Positions 28,372 through 35,995 of a DNA stretch of 35,995 nucleotides are shown piece by piece; the stretch's first letter is position 1; every line of letters starts with the position of its first letter. The notes beneath the pieces were generated by a model, which did no database searches, had not been told where the DNA came from, and saw only the letters and a program-made list of their open reading frames with translations. Origin of the DNA: Aeromicrobium sp. PE09-221 (GTDB lineage Bacteria; Actinomycetota; Actinomycetes; Propionibacteriales; Nocardioidaceae); contig NZ_MIJB01000013.1 of assembly GCF_002174305.1 (NCBI RefSeq), forward strand, positions 1 to 35,995, in the 5' to 3' direction. A program made the translations under genes and the position numbers.

Positions 28372-29969
28372 GTCAGTCCGCTCCACGACTCTCCATGCGC
28401 GGGATCGTCAAGGAGTTCGGGCCGGTCAGGGCACTCGACCGAGCCGAGCTGGAGGTGGCTCCTCGGGAGATCCACGGTCTCCTCGGGGGCAACGGCGCGG
28501 GCAAGACCACCTTGATGAATGTGCTGTACGGCCTCTACCGCGCCGATGCCGGCACCATCGCGATCGACGGCGCGGAGGTCGTCATCGCCTCGCCGAAGGA
28601 CGCGATCGATGCGGGGGTCGGCATGGTGCACCAGAGCTTCCTGCAGATCGACAGCTATACCGTCACCGAGAACATCGTCCTGGGCACCAAGCTCCCCGGA
28701 CCGGCGTGGCGGCTGGATCTCTCCGATCCGCGGGAGCAGGTGGCCGAGCTGAGCAGCCGATTCGGCTTGCACGTCGACCCGGAGGCGATCGTCGAGGATC
28801 TTCCGGTCGGCGTGCGCCAACGGGTCGAGATCCTCAAAGCGCTCTACCGCGGCGTGGGCACGCTGATCCTCGACGAGCCGACCACGAACCTCACCCCCGG
28901 CGAGGTCGACGAACTGTTCAGGTCGATGCGGACCATGGTCGATGAGGGGCTCAGCGTCATCCTCATCACCCACAAGATCCGCGAGACGATGGCGGCGTGC
29001 GACCGGATGACGGTGATGCGCGATGGTCGGCGGATCGCCACGGTCCGGCGGGAGGAGACCGACGCCGAGGCGCTCGCGGCCATCATGGTCGGTCGCGATA
29101 TCGACGAGGGCGTCCCGGAGGCGGCCGTCATTGCGACCGGTGTCGTCGAGGATCTCGAGAACGTCGCCGATGTGGTCGAGTCCGCGGAGCCGTTGCGCCC
29201 CGACCCCGTCGACAGCGGGGCGGTCCGGATCGAGGACCTGCGGGTCCGCAATGATCACGGTGTCGAGGCGGTACGCGGGTTGTCGTTGTCGATGAGCCGC
29301 GGAGAGATCCTGGGGGTCGCCGGAGTCGCCGGCAACGGTCAGGTGGAGTTCGCCGAGGCCGTCGCCGGAGTCCGTCAGCCGGAGAGCGGGCGCGTATCGA
29401 TCCGAGGCACCGATCTCGTCGGTCGTCCGACCCGTGAGTGGCTGGCCGCCAAAGTGGCGTATGTTCCCGAGGACCGTGACGGTGACGGTGTGTTGCCCAC
29501 GATGACGGTCGCCGAGAACCTCGTGCTGGGATCCCAGCGATCGGCGGACATCCGTCGTGGCGGACTGATCGACTGGAAGGCCGCGCGGCAGAAGGCCGCC
29601 GAGGCGATCGCCACGTATTCGATCCGGGCCAACGGCCCGAATGCGCTGGCCGGTGACCTGTCCGGAGGCAATATCCAGCGCGTCATCCTGGCCCGGGCCT
29701 TCGCGCACGAGCCGAGCCTGTTGATCCTGCACAACCCCACCCGGGGCCTGGATCTGCGGTCGACACAGTTCGTCTACGAGCAGGTCCACGCGGCGACCGC
29801 CGCCGGCTGCTCTGTGCTGTTGCTGTCGGAGGATCTCGACGAGTTGGTCGCACTGTCGGACCGCCTCGTGACGATCTACAACGGTGAATTCGTCGGCGAG
29901 TGGGCGCGGGGCGCGGTCGACCAGGTGGCTGTGGGTCAGAGCATGGCCGGAGTGGGGGTGGAACGATGA
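28368..29969 (+). CDS. ABC transporter ATPase, two-cassette nucleoside/sugar type
   Basis: 533 residues with tandem nucleotide-binding domains, as in the RbsA/NupO-type partners of BMP lipoproteins. Cassette 1 has Walker A LLGGNGAGKTT (38-48), signature LPVGVRQRVEIL and Walker B TLILDEPTTNL. Cassette 2 (from about 283) has a degenerate Walker A, VAGVAGNGQVEF without Lys, an intact LSGGNIQRVILARA signature, and a degenerate Walker B, LLILHNPTRGLD. Asymmetric second sites are normal in this family. Start ATG 28368 overlaps the lipoprotein stop; its stop overlaps the ATG of a MSERSER mini-ORF. Confidence 0.92.
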   Translation: MSQSAPRLSMRGIVKEFGPVRALDRAELEVAPREIHGLLGGNGAGKTTLMNVLYGLYRADAGTIAIDGAEVVIASPKDAIDAGVGMVHQSFLQIDSYTVTENIVLGTKLPGPAWRLDLSDPREQVAELSSRFGLHVDPEAIVEDLPVGVRQRVEILKALYRGVGTLILDEPTTNLTPGEVDELFRSMRTMVDEGLSVILITHKIRETMAACDRMTVMRDGRRIATVRREETDAEALAAIMVGRDIDEGVPEAAVIATGVVEDLENVADVVESAEPLRPDPVDSGAVRIEDLRVRNDHGVEAVRGLSLSMSRGEILGVAGVAGNGQVEFAEAVAGVRQPESGRVSIRGTDLVGRPTREWLAAKVAYVPEDRDGDGVLPTMTVAENLVLGSQRSADIRRGGLIDWKAARQKAAEAIATYSIRANGPNALAGDLSGGNIQRVILARAFAHEPSLLILHNPTRGLDLRSTQFVYEQVHAATAAGCSVLLLSEDLDELVALSDRLVTIYNGEFVGEWARGAVDQVAVGQSMAGVGVER

Positions 29970-30052
29970 GTGAGCGAAGCGAGCGAACCATGAACACCTC
30001 CTCATGCCGGCATCGGCCTATCGTGTTTGTTTTCCAGGCGGTGGCAGCATGA
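29966..30052 (+). CDS. MSERSER mini-ORF bridging ATPase and permease genes
   Basis: A 28-codon ORF beginning MSERSERTMNTSSC starts at ATG 29966 inside the ATPase stop (ATGA) and ends at TGA 30050-30052, overlapping the permease ATG 30049 (ATGA). Its first 20 bases are a second copy of the repeat seen before guaB (AGTGAGCGAAGCGAGCGAAC). It would carry ribosomes across what otherwise is a 79-nt gap. Translation is inferred. It may be only a repeat that happened to stay in frame. Confidence 0.4.
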   Translation: MSERSERTMNTSSCRHRPIVFVFQAVAA

Positions 30053-31137
30053 GTGTCCAGACGACCGAACCGACTCCTTCGCCGGCCCCCGTGGCGGCGG
30101 AGAGGAAGGCGAGCGGTCTGCTGTGGATGACCGGCAGCTATGTCTTCTCGGTTCTGGCCGCGTTCGTGGTGGGGGCGATCATCATCGTCGCCCTGGGCTA
30201 CGACCCGGTGCGGGCCATCGAGTCCATCCTGACGACGTCCTTCTCGACCTCGTTCGGAATGGTGGAGACGCTGCACAAGTGGGTCCCGATCGTTCTGTGC
30301 GCCTACGCCTTCGCGATCCCGCTGGCGACCGGCAAGTTCAACATCGGCGCCGAGGGCCAGTTGCTCGTCGGAGCGACCGGCGGTGTCGCGATGGGCATCC
30401 TGTTGTCGGATCTGCCACTGATCGTGCTCTTGCCGATGGTGCTCGTCGCGGGCATCCTCGCCGGGGCGGTATGGGCCGGTATCGCGGCGGTCCTGATGGT
30501 GAGGTTCGGGGTCAACGAGATCCTCAGCACGGTGCTGTTGAACTTCGTCTCGTTCCAGCTGATCGACTATGTGGCCTCCCACGTGTGGCCGGATGCCGGT
30601 GCGGGTCACCCTGCGACGGTGCCGGTCGGTGACGGGGCGCGGCTGCCGGGCATCGGGGGACCGCCCCCGATCCACGTCGGCGTGGTCCTGGCGCTCGTGG
30701 TGTGCGTCGCGGTCTGGCTCTGGGTGCGCCGTACTCCGTCGGGCTTCGAGATGCGGGCCGTGGGCGCCAACCCCCGTGCTTCGCTCGTGCACGGGCTGCG
30801 GACCTCGCGGCTCGCCGGTCTCGGCATCGTCGTCGGTGGCGGCATCGGCGGTCTGGCCGGTGCCATCGAGGTCGCCGGCGTCCACGGCAAGATGCTCGAG
30901 GGGATGCAGTCCAACTTCCTGATCCTCGGCATCATCGTCGGGCTCATGGCCCGCGGTTCGATGGCGGCGATCCCGGTGGTCGCCTTCGGCATCGCGGTGC
31001 TGGAGGTCGGTGCGAGTTCGATGCAGCGCACGGCGCAGGTGCCGGTGGAGCTGGTGTTGATCGTGCAGGCGTTGATCCTGCTGTTCCTGTTGCTGTCCGA
31101 TGTGGTGCGTCGGCGTTTCGAGAGGCGAGTGCGATGA
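30049..31137 (+). CDS. ABC transporter permease 1 (BPD_transp_2 type)
   Basis: 362 residues with a ~30-residue polar N-terminus and about nine hydrophobic segments. KWVPIVLCAYAFAIPLATGKFNIGAEGQLLVGA is the signature of nucleoside/branched-chain amino acid type permeases, and the cytoplasmic loop FEMRAVGANPRASLVHGL is the ATPase-contact region. It is the larger of the two permeases typical of BMP systems. Start ATG 30049 overlaps the mini-ORF stop. Its stop overlaps permease 2 (ATGA). Confidence 0.9.
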   Translation: MSVQTTEPTPSPAPVAAERKASGLLWMTGSYVFSVLAAFVVGAIIIVALGYDPVRAIESILTTSFSTSFGMVETLHKWVPIVLCAYAFAIPLATGKFNIGAEGQLLVGATGGVAMGILLSDLPLIVLLPMVLVAGILAGAVWAGIAAVLMVRFGVNEILSTVLLNFVSFQLIDYVASHVWPDAGAGHPATVPVGDGARLPGIGGPPPIHVGVVLALVVCVAVWLWVRRTPSGFEMRAVGANPRASLVHGLRTSRLAGLGIVVGGGIGGLAGAIEVAGVHGKMLEGMQSNFLILGIIVGLMARGSMAAIPVVAFGIAVLEVGASSMQRTAQVPVELVLIVQALILLFLLLSDVVRRRFERRVR

Positions 31138-32066
31138 ACGAGATCGCGGAGTTCGTGGCGCTGGTGCTTCCGGCGATGGTGCCGTTCGTGTTGGCGGCAC
31201 AGGGAACCGTGCTGAGTGGCCGGGCCGGGGTGTTCAACGTCAGCCAGGAGGGCCTCATGGTCCTCGGTGCCGCCGTCGGCTTCCTGGTGAGCTATTCGGT
31301 GGGCAGCAATGCGGTGGGAGTCTTCGTCGCCGCGGCCGTCGCGGGTCTGTTCGGCCTGATCCTCGGCGTCATGACGACGAACTGGAGGCTCGATCAGTTC
31401 ATCGTCGGCCTGGCGTTGTACTTCGCGGCGTTGGGCCTCGCGAGCCTGCTGTACCGAGTCGCGGTCGGCACGACGCTGGAGCCGCCGCTCATCCCGACGC
31501 TGGAGTCCTATCCGATCCCGCTGCTGTCGAAGATCCCGTACCTGGGAGAGATGTTCTTCGACCACGACCTGCTGGTCTACACCGCGTTCGTGCTGTCCGG
31601 GCTGCTCTTCTGGTTCATGTACCGCACCAATGCGGGTCTGCGGTTCCGCGCCTGCGGTGAGAACCCGAGGTCGGCCGACAGTCTGGGCGTGAACGTCGCG
31701 CGTACCCGGATCGTGGCCTCGGTGCTCGGAGCCTCGCTCGTGGGGGTGGCGGGCGCCTACCTGCCGATGGTCTACACCGGCACGTTCACCGAGGGTATGG
31801 TCGCGGGTCGCGGCTGGCTCGTGATCGCGCTGGCATTCCTCGGTGGCTGGCGTCCGCAGTACATCCTCGCGGGGGCGGCGTTCTTCGCCGGCATGGAGGT
31901 GCTGGCGTTGCGTGCCCAGGTCGCGGGCATCGGCATCCCTCACCAGTTCGTGCTGATGCTCCCGTACATCGCAACCCTCGTGGTGATGATGTTCGCCTTC
32001 CGCTGGGCGCGCCAACCACGCTTCCTCGGCCAGAACTACGATCGAGAGAGTCGCCTGGCCGGGTAA
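31134..32066 (+). CDS. ABC transporter permease 2 (BPD_transp_2 type)
   Basis: 310 residues with about eight hydrophobic segments. Near the N-terminus VLSGRAGVFNVSQEGLMVLGAAVGF corresponds to the permease 1 signature, and NAGLRFRACGENPRSADSLGVNV is the cytoplasmic loop that contacts the ATPase. It pairs with permease 1 to form the membrane channel of the importer. Start ATG 31134 overlaps the previous stop. It ends the four-gene importer operon; guaB3 follows with its own promoter. Confidence 0.9.
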   Translation: MNEIAEFVALVLPAMVPFVLAAQGTVLSGRAGVFNVSQEGLMVLGAAVGFLVSYSVGSNAVGVFVAAAVAGLFGLILGVMTTNWRLDQFIVGLALYFAALGLASLLYRVAVGTTLEPPLIPTLESYPIPLLSKIPYLGEMFFDHDLLVYTAFVLSGLLFWFMYRTNAGLRFRACGENPRSADSLGVNVARTRIVASVLGASLVGVAGAYLPMVYTGTFTEGMVAGRGWLVIALAFLGGWRPQYILAGAAFFAGMEVLALRAQVAGIGIPHQFVLMLPYIATLVVMMFAFRWARQPRFLGQNYDRESRLAG

Positions 32067-32146
32067 TCCGACGGCAGGGCCTTGTGCGCCCGGTGGCCAT
32101 CAGGCTGCCGGGTGCACGAGGTTGTCGGATGCTCTCGGGGGACCAC

Positions 32147-32152
32147 TAGGCT
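32147..32152 (+). promoter_or_regulatory. Putative -10 box for leaderless guaB3 transcript
   Basis: TAGGCT ends 7 nt before the guaB3 ATG at 32160. TTGTCG at 32122-32127, 19 bp upstream, could be the -35. No ribosome-binding site is present. Confidence 0.5.
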
Positions 32153-32159
32153 GATCCAC

Positions 32160-33263
32160 ATGAGCATCGATATCGGGATGGCCAAGCGGGGGCGGCAGGG
32201 ATATCACTTCGACGACATCGCGATCGTTCCGTCGCGGCGCACGCGTGATCCCGAGGAGGTGTCGACGCACTGGCAGATCGACGCCTATCGTTTCGATCTG
32301 CCGGTGATGGCTGCCCCGATGGATTCGGTCATGAGCCCGGACACGGCGATCGCCCTCGGCCGCCTGGGTGGTCTCGGTGTCCTCGACCTGGAGGGTCTGT
32401 GGACGCGCTATGAGAATCCCGAGCGGTTGCTAGAGGAGATCGCCACGATTGATCCGGCGGCCGCGACACGGCGGCTGCAGGAGATCTACGCCGAGCCGAT
32501 CAAGGCGGAGCTGATCACCGCGCGTCTGCAGCAGGTGCGCGATGCCGGTGTGACGGTGGCGGGGGCGCTGTCGCCGCAGCGCACTAAGCAGTTCGCGGAT
32601 ACGGTCGTCAGCGCCGGGGTGGATCTGTTCGTCATCCGCGGCACCACGGTGTCGGCTGAGCATGTGTCTGGTCAGACGGAGCCGCTCAACCTCAAGAACT
32701 TCATCTATGAGCTGGATGTGCCGGTGATCGTCGGCGGTTGCGCAACCTATCAGGCGGGTCTGCATCTCATGCGCACGGGCGCGGCGGGTGTGCTCGTCGG
32801 TTTCGGCGGGGGAGCAGCTCACACGACACGCTCCGTGCTGGGGGTGGCGGTGCCGATGGCGTCGGCGGTGGCTGATGTCGCGGCGGCGCGCCGGGATTAC
32901 TTGGACGAGTCCGGGGGCCGTTATGTGCACATCATCGCGGACGGTTCGATCGGACGCAGCGGCGATATCGCGAAGGCGGTCGCGTGCGGCGCGGATGCGG
33001 TGATGATCGGCTCGCCCTTCGCGCGGGCTGATGACGCGCCGGGCCGTGGGTTCCATTGGGGTGCCGAGGCGTGGCATCCGGATCTGCCGCGTGGCGAGCG
33101 GGTCGATATCGGCACGGTCGGCTCGTTGGAGCAGGTGTTGTTCGGTCCGTCGTCGGTGTCGGACGGCACGATGAATCTCATCGGCGCCTTGCGCCGGGCG
33201 ATGGCGACGACCGGTTACACGGAGCTGAAGGAGTTCCAGCGGGTCGAGGTCGTCTTGGGATGA
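32160..33263 (+). CDS. guaB3: GuaB3-type IMP dehydrogenase-related protein
   Basis: 367 residues of the IMPDH/GMP reductase barrel family without CBS domains. HFDDIAIVPSRRTRDPEEVST and PVMAAPMDSVMSPDTAIALGRLGGLGVLDLEG match GuaB, and HIIADGSIGRSGDIAKAVACGADAVMIGSPFA is the phosphate-binding region. The usual G-S-x-C-T catalytic loop is not obvious; Cys194 in VGGCATYQAG is the visible candidate. Related CBS-less proteins in cyanobacteria have IMPDH activity, so this may be a second IMPDH; in actinobacteria the role is less clear. Start ATG 32160, fixed by homology and the -10 box. Confidence 0.9.
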   Translation: MSIDIGMAKRGRQGYHFDDIAIVPSRRTRDPEEVSTHWQIDAYRFDLPVMAAPMDSVMSPDTAIALGRLGGLGVLDLEGLWTRYENPERLLEEIATIDPAAATRRLQEIYAEPIKAELITARLQQVRDAGVTVAGALSPQRTKQFADTVVSAGVDLFVIRGTTVSAEHVSGQTEPLNLKNFIYELDVPVIVGGCATYQAGLHLMRTGAAGVLVGFGGGAAHTTRSVLGVAVPMASAVADVAAARRDYLDESGGRYVHIIADGSIGRSGDIAKAVACGADAVMIGSPFARADDAPGRGFHWGAEAWHPDLPRGERVDIGTVGSLEQVLFGPSSVSDGTMNLIGALRRAMATTGYTELKEFQRVEVVLG

Positions 33264-33314
33264 CGGTCAGCGGCGCGATCTCGCGTCGTGGATGCGTCTG
33301 AGAGAGGTGGGTCT

Positions 33315-33521
33315 GTGGAGGCTTTTCTTCGTCATCGCTGGCAGGCGATCGTCCTGACGATCGTGGCGGTGGTGTTCATCGTGCAGAACCGCCATGACAC
33401 GAAGATCACGTTCTTGTGGATGGATCTGAGGGCGCCGATGTGGTTGACGCTCACGGCGGTGACGCTCTTGGGCGTGGTGATCGGGATCTTCGTGAATCGT
33501 CGTACTGGCCGGAGGTCGTGA
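33315..33521 (+). CDS. LapA-like (DUF1049) small membrane protein
   Basis: 68 residues with two hydrophobic segments, IVLTIVAVVFIVQN and LTLTAVTLLGVVIGIFV, and a conserved N/D/T pattern between them, ending in a basic RRTGRRS. This is the LapA (lipopolysaccharide assembly protein A) domain layout, widespread in actinobacteria where its job is undefined. I chose GTG 33315 because GAGAGGTGG lies about 7 nt upstream. The stop overlaps the GTG of the next, broken gene. Confidence 0.7.
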   Translation: MEAFLRHRWQAIVLTIVAVVFIVQNRHDTKITFLWMDLRAPMWLTLTAVTLLGVVIGIFVNRRTGRRS

Positions 33522-33875
33522 CGCTGAGCCCGCTGCGGTGGTGTGAGGTGTCGTACGAGCATCCTGATGTGGTGGCGCTGTTGGGCACGCGCACTGCGGA
33601 GGAACGGGTCCTCTCGTCCCGCGGGTGGCGATCTCGAGCTCAAGCGCATGTATGTCGCCCGCGATGCGCGTGGCGAGGGCCTCGGTGCTCGGTTGCTCGA
33701 GCGGATGGAATCGGAGGCTGAGCGTCTGAGCGCTCAGCGCCTGGTTCTGCACACGGGCGAGTCGCAGGTCGCGGCGGTCGGTTTATGCCGGTCGCGCGGG
33801 TGCGAGCCGGTCGAGCCGCTCCCAGGCTACGACGACGCGCCGGGTTCGCTCTTCTTGGGGCGACCTCTCGCCTGA
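33518..33875 (+). pseudogene. Decayed GNAT acetyltransferase
   Basis: The first 27 or so codons, from GTG 33518, read LSPLRWCEVSYEHPDVVALLGTRTAEER, the N-terminus of a GNAT protein. The rest of the domain resumes in the +1-shifted frame (frame of 33543) as GGDLELKRMYVARDARGEGLGARLLERM...LVLHTGESQVAAVGLCRSRG, ending near 33875. The central third of a normal GNAT (about 50-60 residues) is missing. An internal deletion with frameshift explains both. Its end overlaps the convergent DUF222 gene by 49 nt, which may be where decay began. A short functional C-terminal product is unlikely. Confidence 0.75.
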
Positions 33876-35182
33876 TCCTCTCTCTGTGGTCGCCATCGGC
33901 GGTGGCGTTTCCATTGGGTGGTGCCGGGTTGTCGGAATTCGGGGGTGCCGTCGTGGGGGTTGAGCCGGCATTGGAGGTGTCCGGCGTGAATTTGTCGGTG
34001 GTGTTCGGCGCAGACGCTGATGGCTTCTTTGAGGTTGGTGGTGCCGCCTTGGGCCCAGGTCCGGTCTCCATGATGTGCCTCACACCATCCGGGTGGTCGG
34101 TCGCATCCGGGGCTGGCGCAGCCGTGGTCGCGGTTCGCGATCGCGATCCGCTGGTGTCGGGTGAAGAGTCGTTCTTCGCGTCCGAGATCTAACGGGACGG
34201 ATTCTCCGTCGAACACCTGCGGCAACAGTTTCGCGTCGCAGGCGAGTCGGCGAGTTTGTCCGGGTGAGAGGCGGGTGCCGTCGGTGGTGATCGTCCCCGG
34301 TGCCGCATCCTCGAGGCGGGATTCGAGGTCGGCCAGGTCCATGTTCACCGCCACGAGGACGTTGTTCCCGCCGTGGTTCGGCAACCGATCCGTCGGAACC
34401 CGTTCGATGAGTTCACAGAACCCCCGACCGACTCGTGTGGCGTACTCGTCGGTGCGTTCGCGTCCGAGCATGGACACGCGTCGGGGTGACGCGTACGCGT
34501 CGAGCACGGTTTTGAGCATGGCGGCTTGCGCGTCGGGGATGGTGAACCGGCCACTGGTGGTGCCGTCGCCATTGGCCCACATGGCGAGTTTCGTGTTCTC
34601 CCAGGCCCGCTGCTCTCGCTCAGCCAGCAGACCTGATTCGTGCCGGTCGACGTCCTGTGGGCTAGCCCATTGGTCGGCGATCCGATCCGCACGCGCCCGC
34701 AGATCCTTCGGCGTCAACAAACTGGCGTCGTCGATCAACGTGCGCTCAGCGGTCTGCCGTTGTTCGGGTGTGGTGTTGGTGGGGAGGTGTTTGAGTCCGT
34801 CGGCGATGATCCGCGCCTGAGTCAAGGTCACGTCCCCGGCCGACAACGCCTGGTCGGTGAGTGACTGTTCGGGGACATCACGGGCGACGCCGAGGAGTCG
34901 GTTCCCCGCGCCACGATCATTCCCCAGGTCACGTCCGAGCAGATCACCGGTACTGGCGGCGCCTTGCCGGCGGGCGAGGCGGCTGTCGTGGATCACCCGT
35001 GCTGCGCGGAGGGTGAGGGCGTCGAGGCGGTTTTTCACCCGTCCCACCACTTGAGTGACCTGTTGGGCTTCGGTGGGGGTGAGTACGTTCCGGACGAGGG
35101 GTTCGAGACGGTCGATCACCGTCTGCAGCGCATTAAGCTCGGCTGCTAGCGGTGTGGCGGGTTCGATGTGCTGCGCGACCAT
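33827..35182 (-). CDS. DUF222/HNH endonuclease domain protein (13E12-type)
   Basis: 451 residues. The N-terminal two thirds are the helical DUF222 region (LNALQTVIDRLEPLV ... GLKHLPTNTTPEQRQTAE). The C-terminal HNH nuclease motif is CASPGCDRPPGWCEAHHGDRTWAQGGTTNLKEAISVCAEHHRQIH, with the zinc-ribbon cysteines and the HH/N/H catalytic pattern complete. These multi-copy proteins behave like mobile elements in mycobacteria and relatives. A perfect SOS box at 35219-35234 indicates LexA control. Start ATG 35182 with GAAGGGGG about 10 nt upstream. Not an ordinary cas gene, although it abuts a CRISPR leader. Confidence 0.9.
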   Translation of the reverse strand: MVAQHIEPATPLAAELNALQTVIDRLEPLVRNVLTPTEAQQVTQVVGRVKNRLDALTLRAARVIHDSRLARRQGAASTGDLLGRDLGNDRGAGNRLLGVARDVPEQSLTDQALSAGDVTLTQARIIADGLKHLPTNTTPEQRQTAERTLIDDASLLTPKDLRARADRIADQWASPQDVDRHESGLLAEREQRAWENTKLAMWANGDGTTSGRFTIPDAQAAMLKTVLDAYASPRRVSMLGRERTDEYATRVGRGFCELIERVPTDRLPNHGGNNVLVAVNMDLADLESRLEDAAPGTITTDGTRLSPGQTRRLACDAKLLPQVFDGESVPLDLGREERLFTRHQRIAIANRDHGCASPGCDRPPGWCEAHHGDRTWAQGGTTNLKEAISVCAEHHRQIHAGHLQCRLNPHDGTPEFRQPGTTQWKRHRRWRPQREDQARGRPKKSEPGASS

Positions 35183-35218
35183 CCCCGTCTACCCCCTTCC
35201 CAGCGAAACCAGTTGACG

Positions 35219-35234
35219 TCGAACGGATGTTCGA
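35219..35234. promoter_or_regulatory. LexA SOS box
   Basis: TCGAACGGATGTTCGA matches the actinobacterial SOS consensus TCGAAC-N4-GTTCGA at all 12 defined bases. It lies 37 bp before the DUF222 start codon. In M. tuberculosis, several 13E12 genes carry such boxes, so DNA-damage induction is expected. Confidence 0.9.
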
Positions 35235-35376
35235 TTGGTTCCCACTGTAGAGGAGCCGGGTGACATTTTCTGGCGTCATCCACACCCTTCCCAACTCGTC
35301 TCGCAGGTGGTGGGGTCGTGGTAGAAAAGTGATGTTGAAGCCGGTCAACCGCCAGCGTTTGCGCAGGTCAACAAGT
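35235..35376 (+). promoter_or_regulatory. CRISPR leader region
   Basis: The ~140 bp before the first repeat hold no gene. TAGAAA at 35322-35327 within GTCGTGGTAGAAAAGTG is a possible -10, and the stretch GCGCAGGTCAACAAGT directly before repeat 1 looks like a typical I-E leader end. The array orientation (repeat 3' end GGGGATGATCC acts as handle) also places the leader here, so newest spacers would be at the left. Confidence 0.6.
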
Positions 35377-35953
35377 GTCTGTTCCCCGCACTCGGGGATG
35401 ATCCGCTGGCCGACGCGGATGCCGCGGTCGCCTGGTGGTCTGTTCCCCGCACTCGGGGATGATCCCGGCTGCACGCTCCGGCGGCGACCATGCGGACGGT
35501 CTGTTCCCCGCACTCGGGGATGATCCCGTCCAGCGGCTTCCCGTCCGGCAGCCCGCTGAGTCTGTTCCCCGCACTCGGGGATGATCCCCGCGCCACCGGA
35601 GATTGGGTCAGCCTCCGACTGTCTGTTCCCCGCACTCGGGGATGATCCGGTCGAGCACACGCCCGGTGCCCAGGTGCAGCTGTCTGTTCCCCGCACTCGG
35701 GGATGATCCCCGAGCTGGACCTTCACGCCGCGAACGAAGTGCGTCTGTTCCCCGCACTCGGGGATGATCCGTTGAAGGAGTAGAGCATGGATCTCGGCGA
35801 ACTGTCTGTTCCCCGCACTCGGGGATGATCCCTGACGTCCGGCACCGAGGCCGGTGGGGCGATCGTCTGTTCCCCGCACTCGGGGATGATCCGGCACGGC
35901 ACGAATAACGGATACACCGCCGGGTGTCTGTTCCCCGCACTCGGGGATGATCC
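35377..35953 (+). CRISPR. Type I-E-like CRISPR array, 10 identical repeats
   Basis: Ten copies of a 28-nt repeat (GTCTGTTCCCCG...GGGGATGATCC) start at 35377, 35438, 35499, 35560, 35621, 35682, 35743, 35804, 35865 and 35926, giving an exact 61-nt period and nine 33-nt spacers. The inner palindrome CCCCG...CGGGG and the sequence fit type I-E repeats (compare GAGTTCCCCGC...GCGGGGATAAACCG of E. coli), which set the crRNA strand as plus. All ten are identical; no degenerate end repeat is present, so the array may continue past the window. No cas genes lie in the window. Confidence 0.97.
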
Positions 35954-35995
35954 CTGACGTCCGGCACCCAGCCCGACCCCCCAACCGCCCCTCCC
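35954..35995 (+). other. Degraded window end, probably contig-edge sequence
   Basis: The first 15 bases equal the start of spacer 8 (35832-35846). The remaining 27 still align in register with spacer 8 and repeat 9: 6 of the 8 non-C bases match, and every one of the 14 mismatches is G or T in the reference read as A or C. This is the look of a low-quality read tail rather than natural sequence, although a related real spacer cannot be ruled out. Confidence 0.55.

Noticed and set aside
35183..35376. HNH protein as an unusual Cas effector because it sits beside the array
   Set aside because: Its DUF222-HNH layout and SOS box are those of the common multi-copy 13E12 family; adjacency to the leader is more simply explained by insertion of a mobile-like gene.
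35771..35803. Possible self-targeting spacer: spacer 7 shares about 14 bases (GATCTCGGCGAACT) with alr near 9721
   Set aside because: The match is at the repeat-distal end of the spacer, covers less than half of it and uses common high-GC codons; chance is sufficient.
35133..35984. Minus-strand open frame running through the CRISPR array
   Set aside because: Its peptide simply repeats the translated CRISPR unit; the repeats lack frame-consistent length constraint and the region is an array.

Overview
The window is GC-rich DNA with an actinobacterial gene repertoire. The supporting features are a GroEL with a His-rich tail next to groES behind two CIRCE elements, a DUF5709 protein, GuaB plus a CBS-less GuaB3, an FprB-type ferredoxin/NADP reductase, a DUF222 (13E12-type) HNH protein behind a TCGAAC-N4-GTTCGA SOS box, many GTG starts, and several TAnnnT boxes 6-7 nt before start codons. 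The gene order resembles Propionibacteriales, but that placement is an inference from content.

Layout. Positions 1-246 hold the C-terminus of an unidentified membrane-anchored protein, separated from convergent gltA by a perfect palindromic terminator. Next come rplM-rpsI-glmM, then coaA on the minus strand, then glmS. Positions 7081-7361 hold tandem GC-rich hairpins. From 7362 a tight block encodes NAD(P)HX repair, alanine racemase, an alpha/beta hydrolase, a GNAT-TsaE fusion, TsaB, RimI, a VTT/DedA-like membrane protein, a DUF5709 protein, a HAD hydrolase, a PlsC-type acyltransferase and TsaD. So TsaB, TsaD and TsaE of the t6A tRNA-modification pathway lie within about 5.6 kb. A minus-strand THUMP-like methyltransferase and a short GAF-like protein separate this block from groES-groEL.

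Positions 20560-24158 are the most distinctive metabolic region. Two tandem AurF-like diiron proteins, each with its own nearly identical promoter/operator, are followed by FprB, a plausible electron donor. An MFS exporter follows. Then comes a purine-centred region: guaB, a BMP-type lipoprotein/ABC importer (four genes) and guaB3. Two short ORFs beginning MSERSER are coupled by ATGA overlaps to guaB and to the first permease.

The right end holds a LapA-like small membrane protein, a decayed GNAT gene, the SOS-box DUF222/HNH gene and a type I-E-like CRISPR array of ten identical repeats with no cas genes in view. The last ~42 bases look like a degraded copy of spacer 8 plus the next repeat, so the window probably ends at a contig break inside the array.

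Best candidates for new biology: the duplicated AurF-like/FprB module with its shared operator, the MSERSER mini-ORFs, and the structured leader in front of the nucleoside-type importer.
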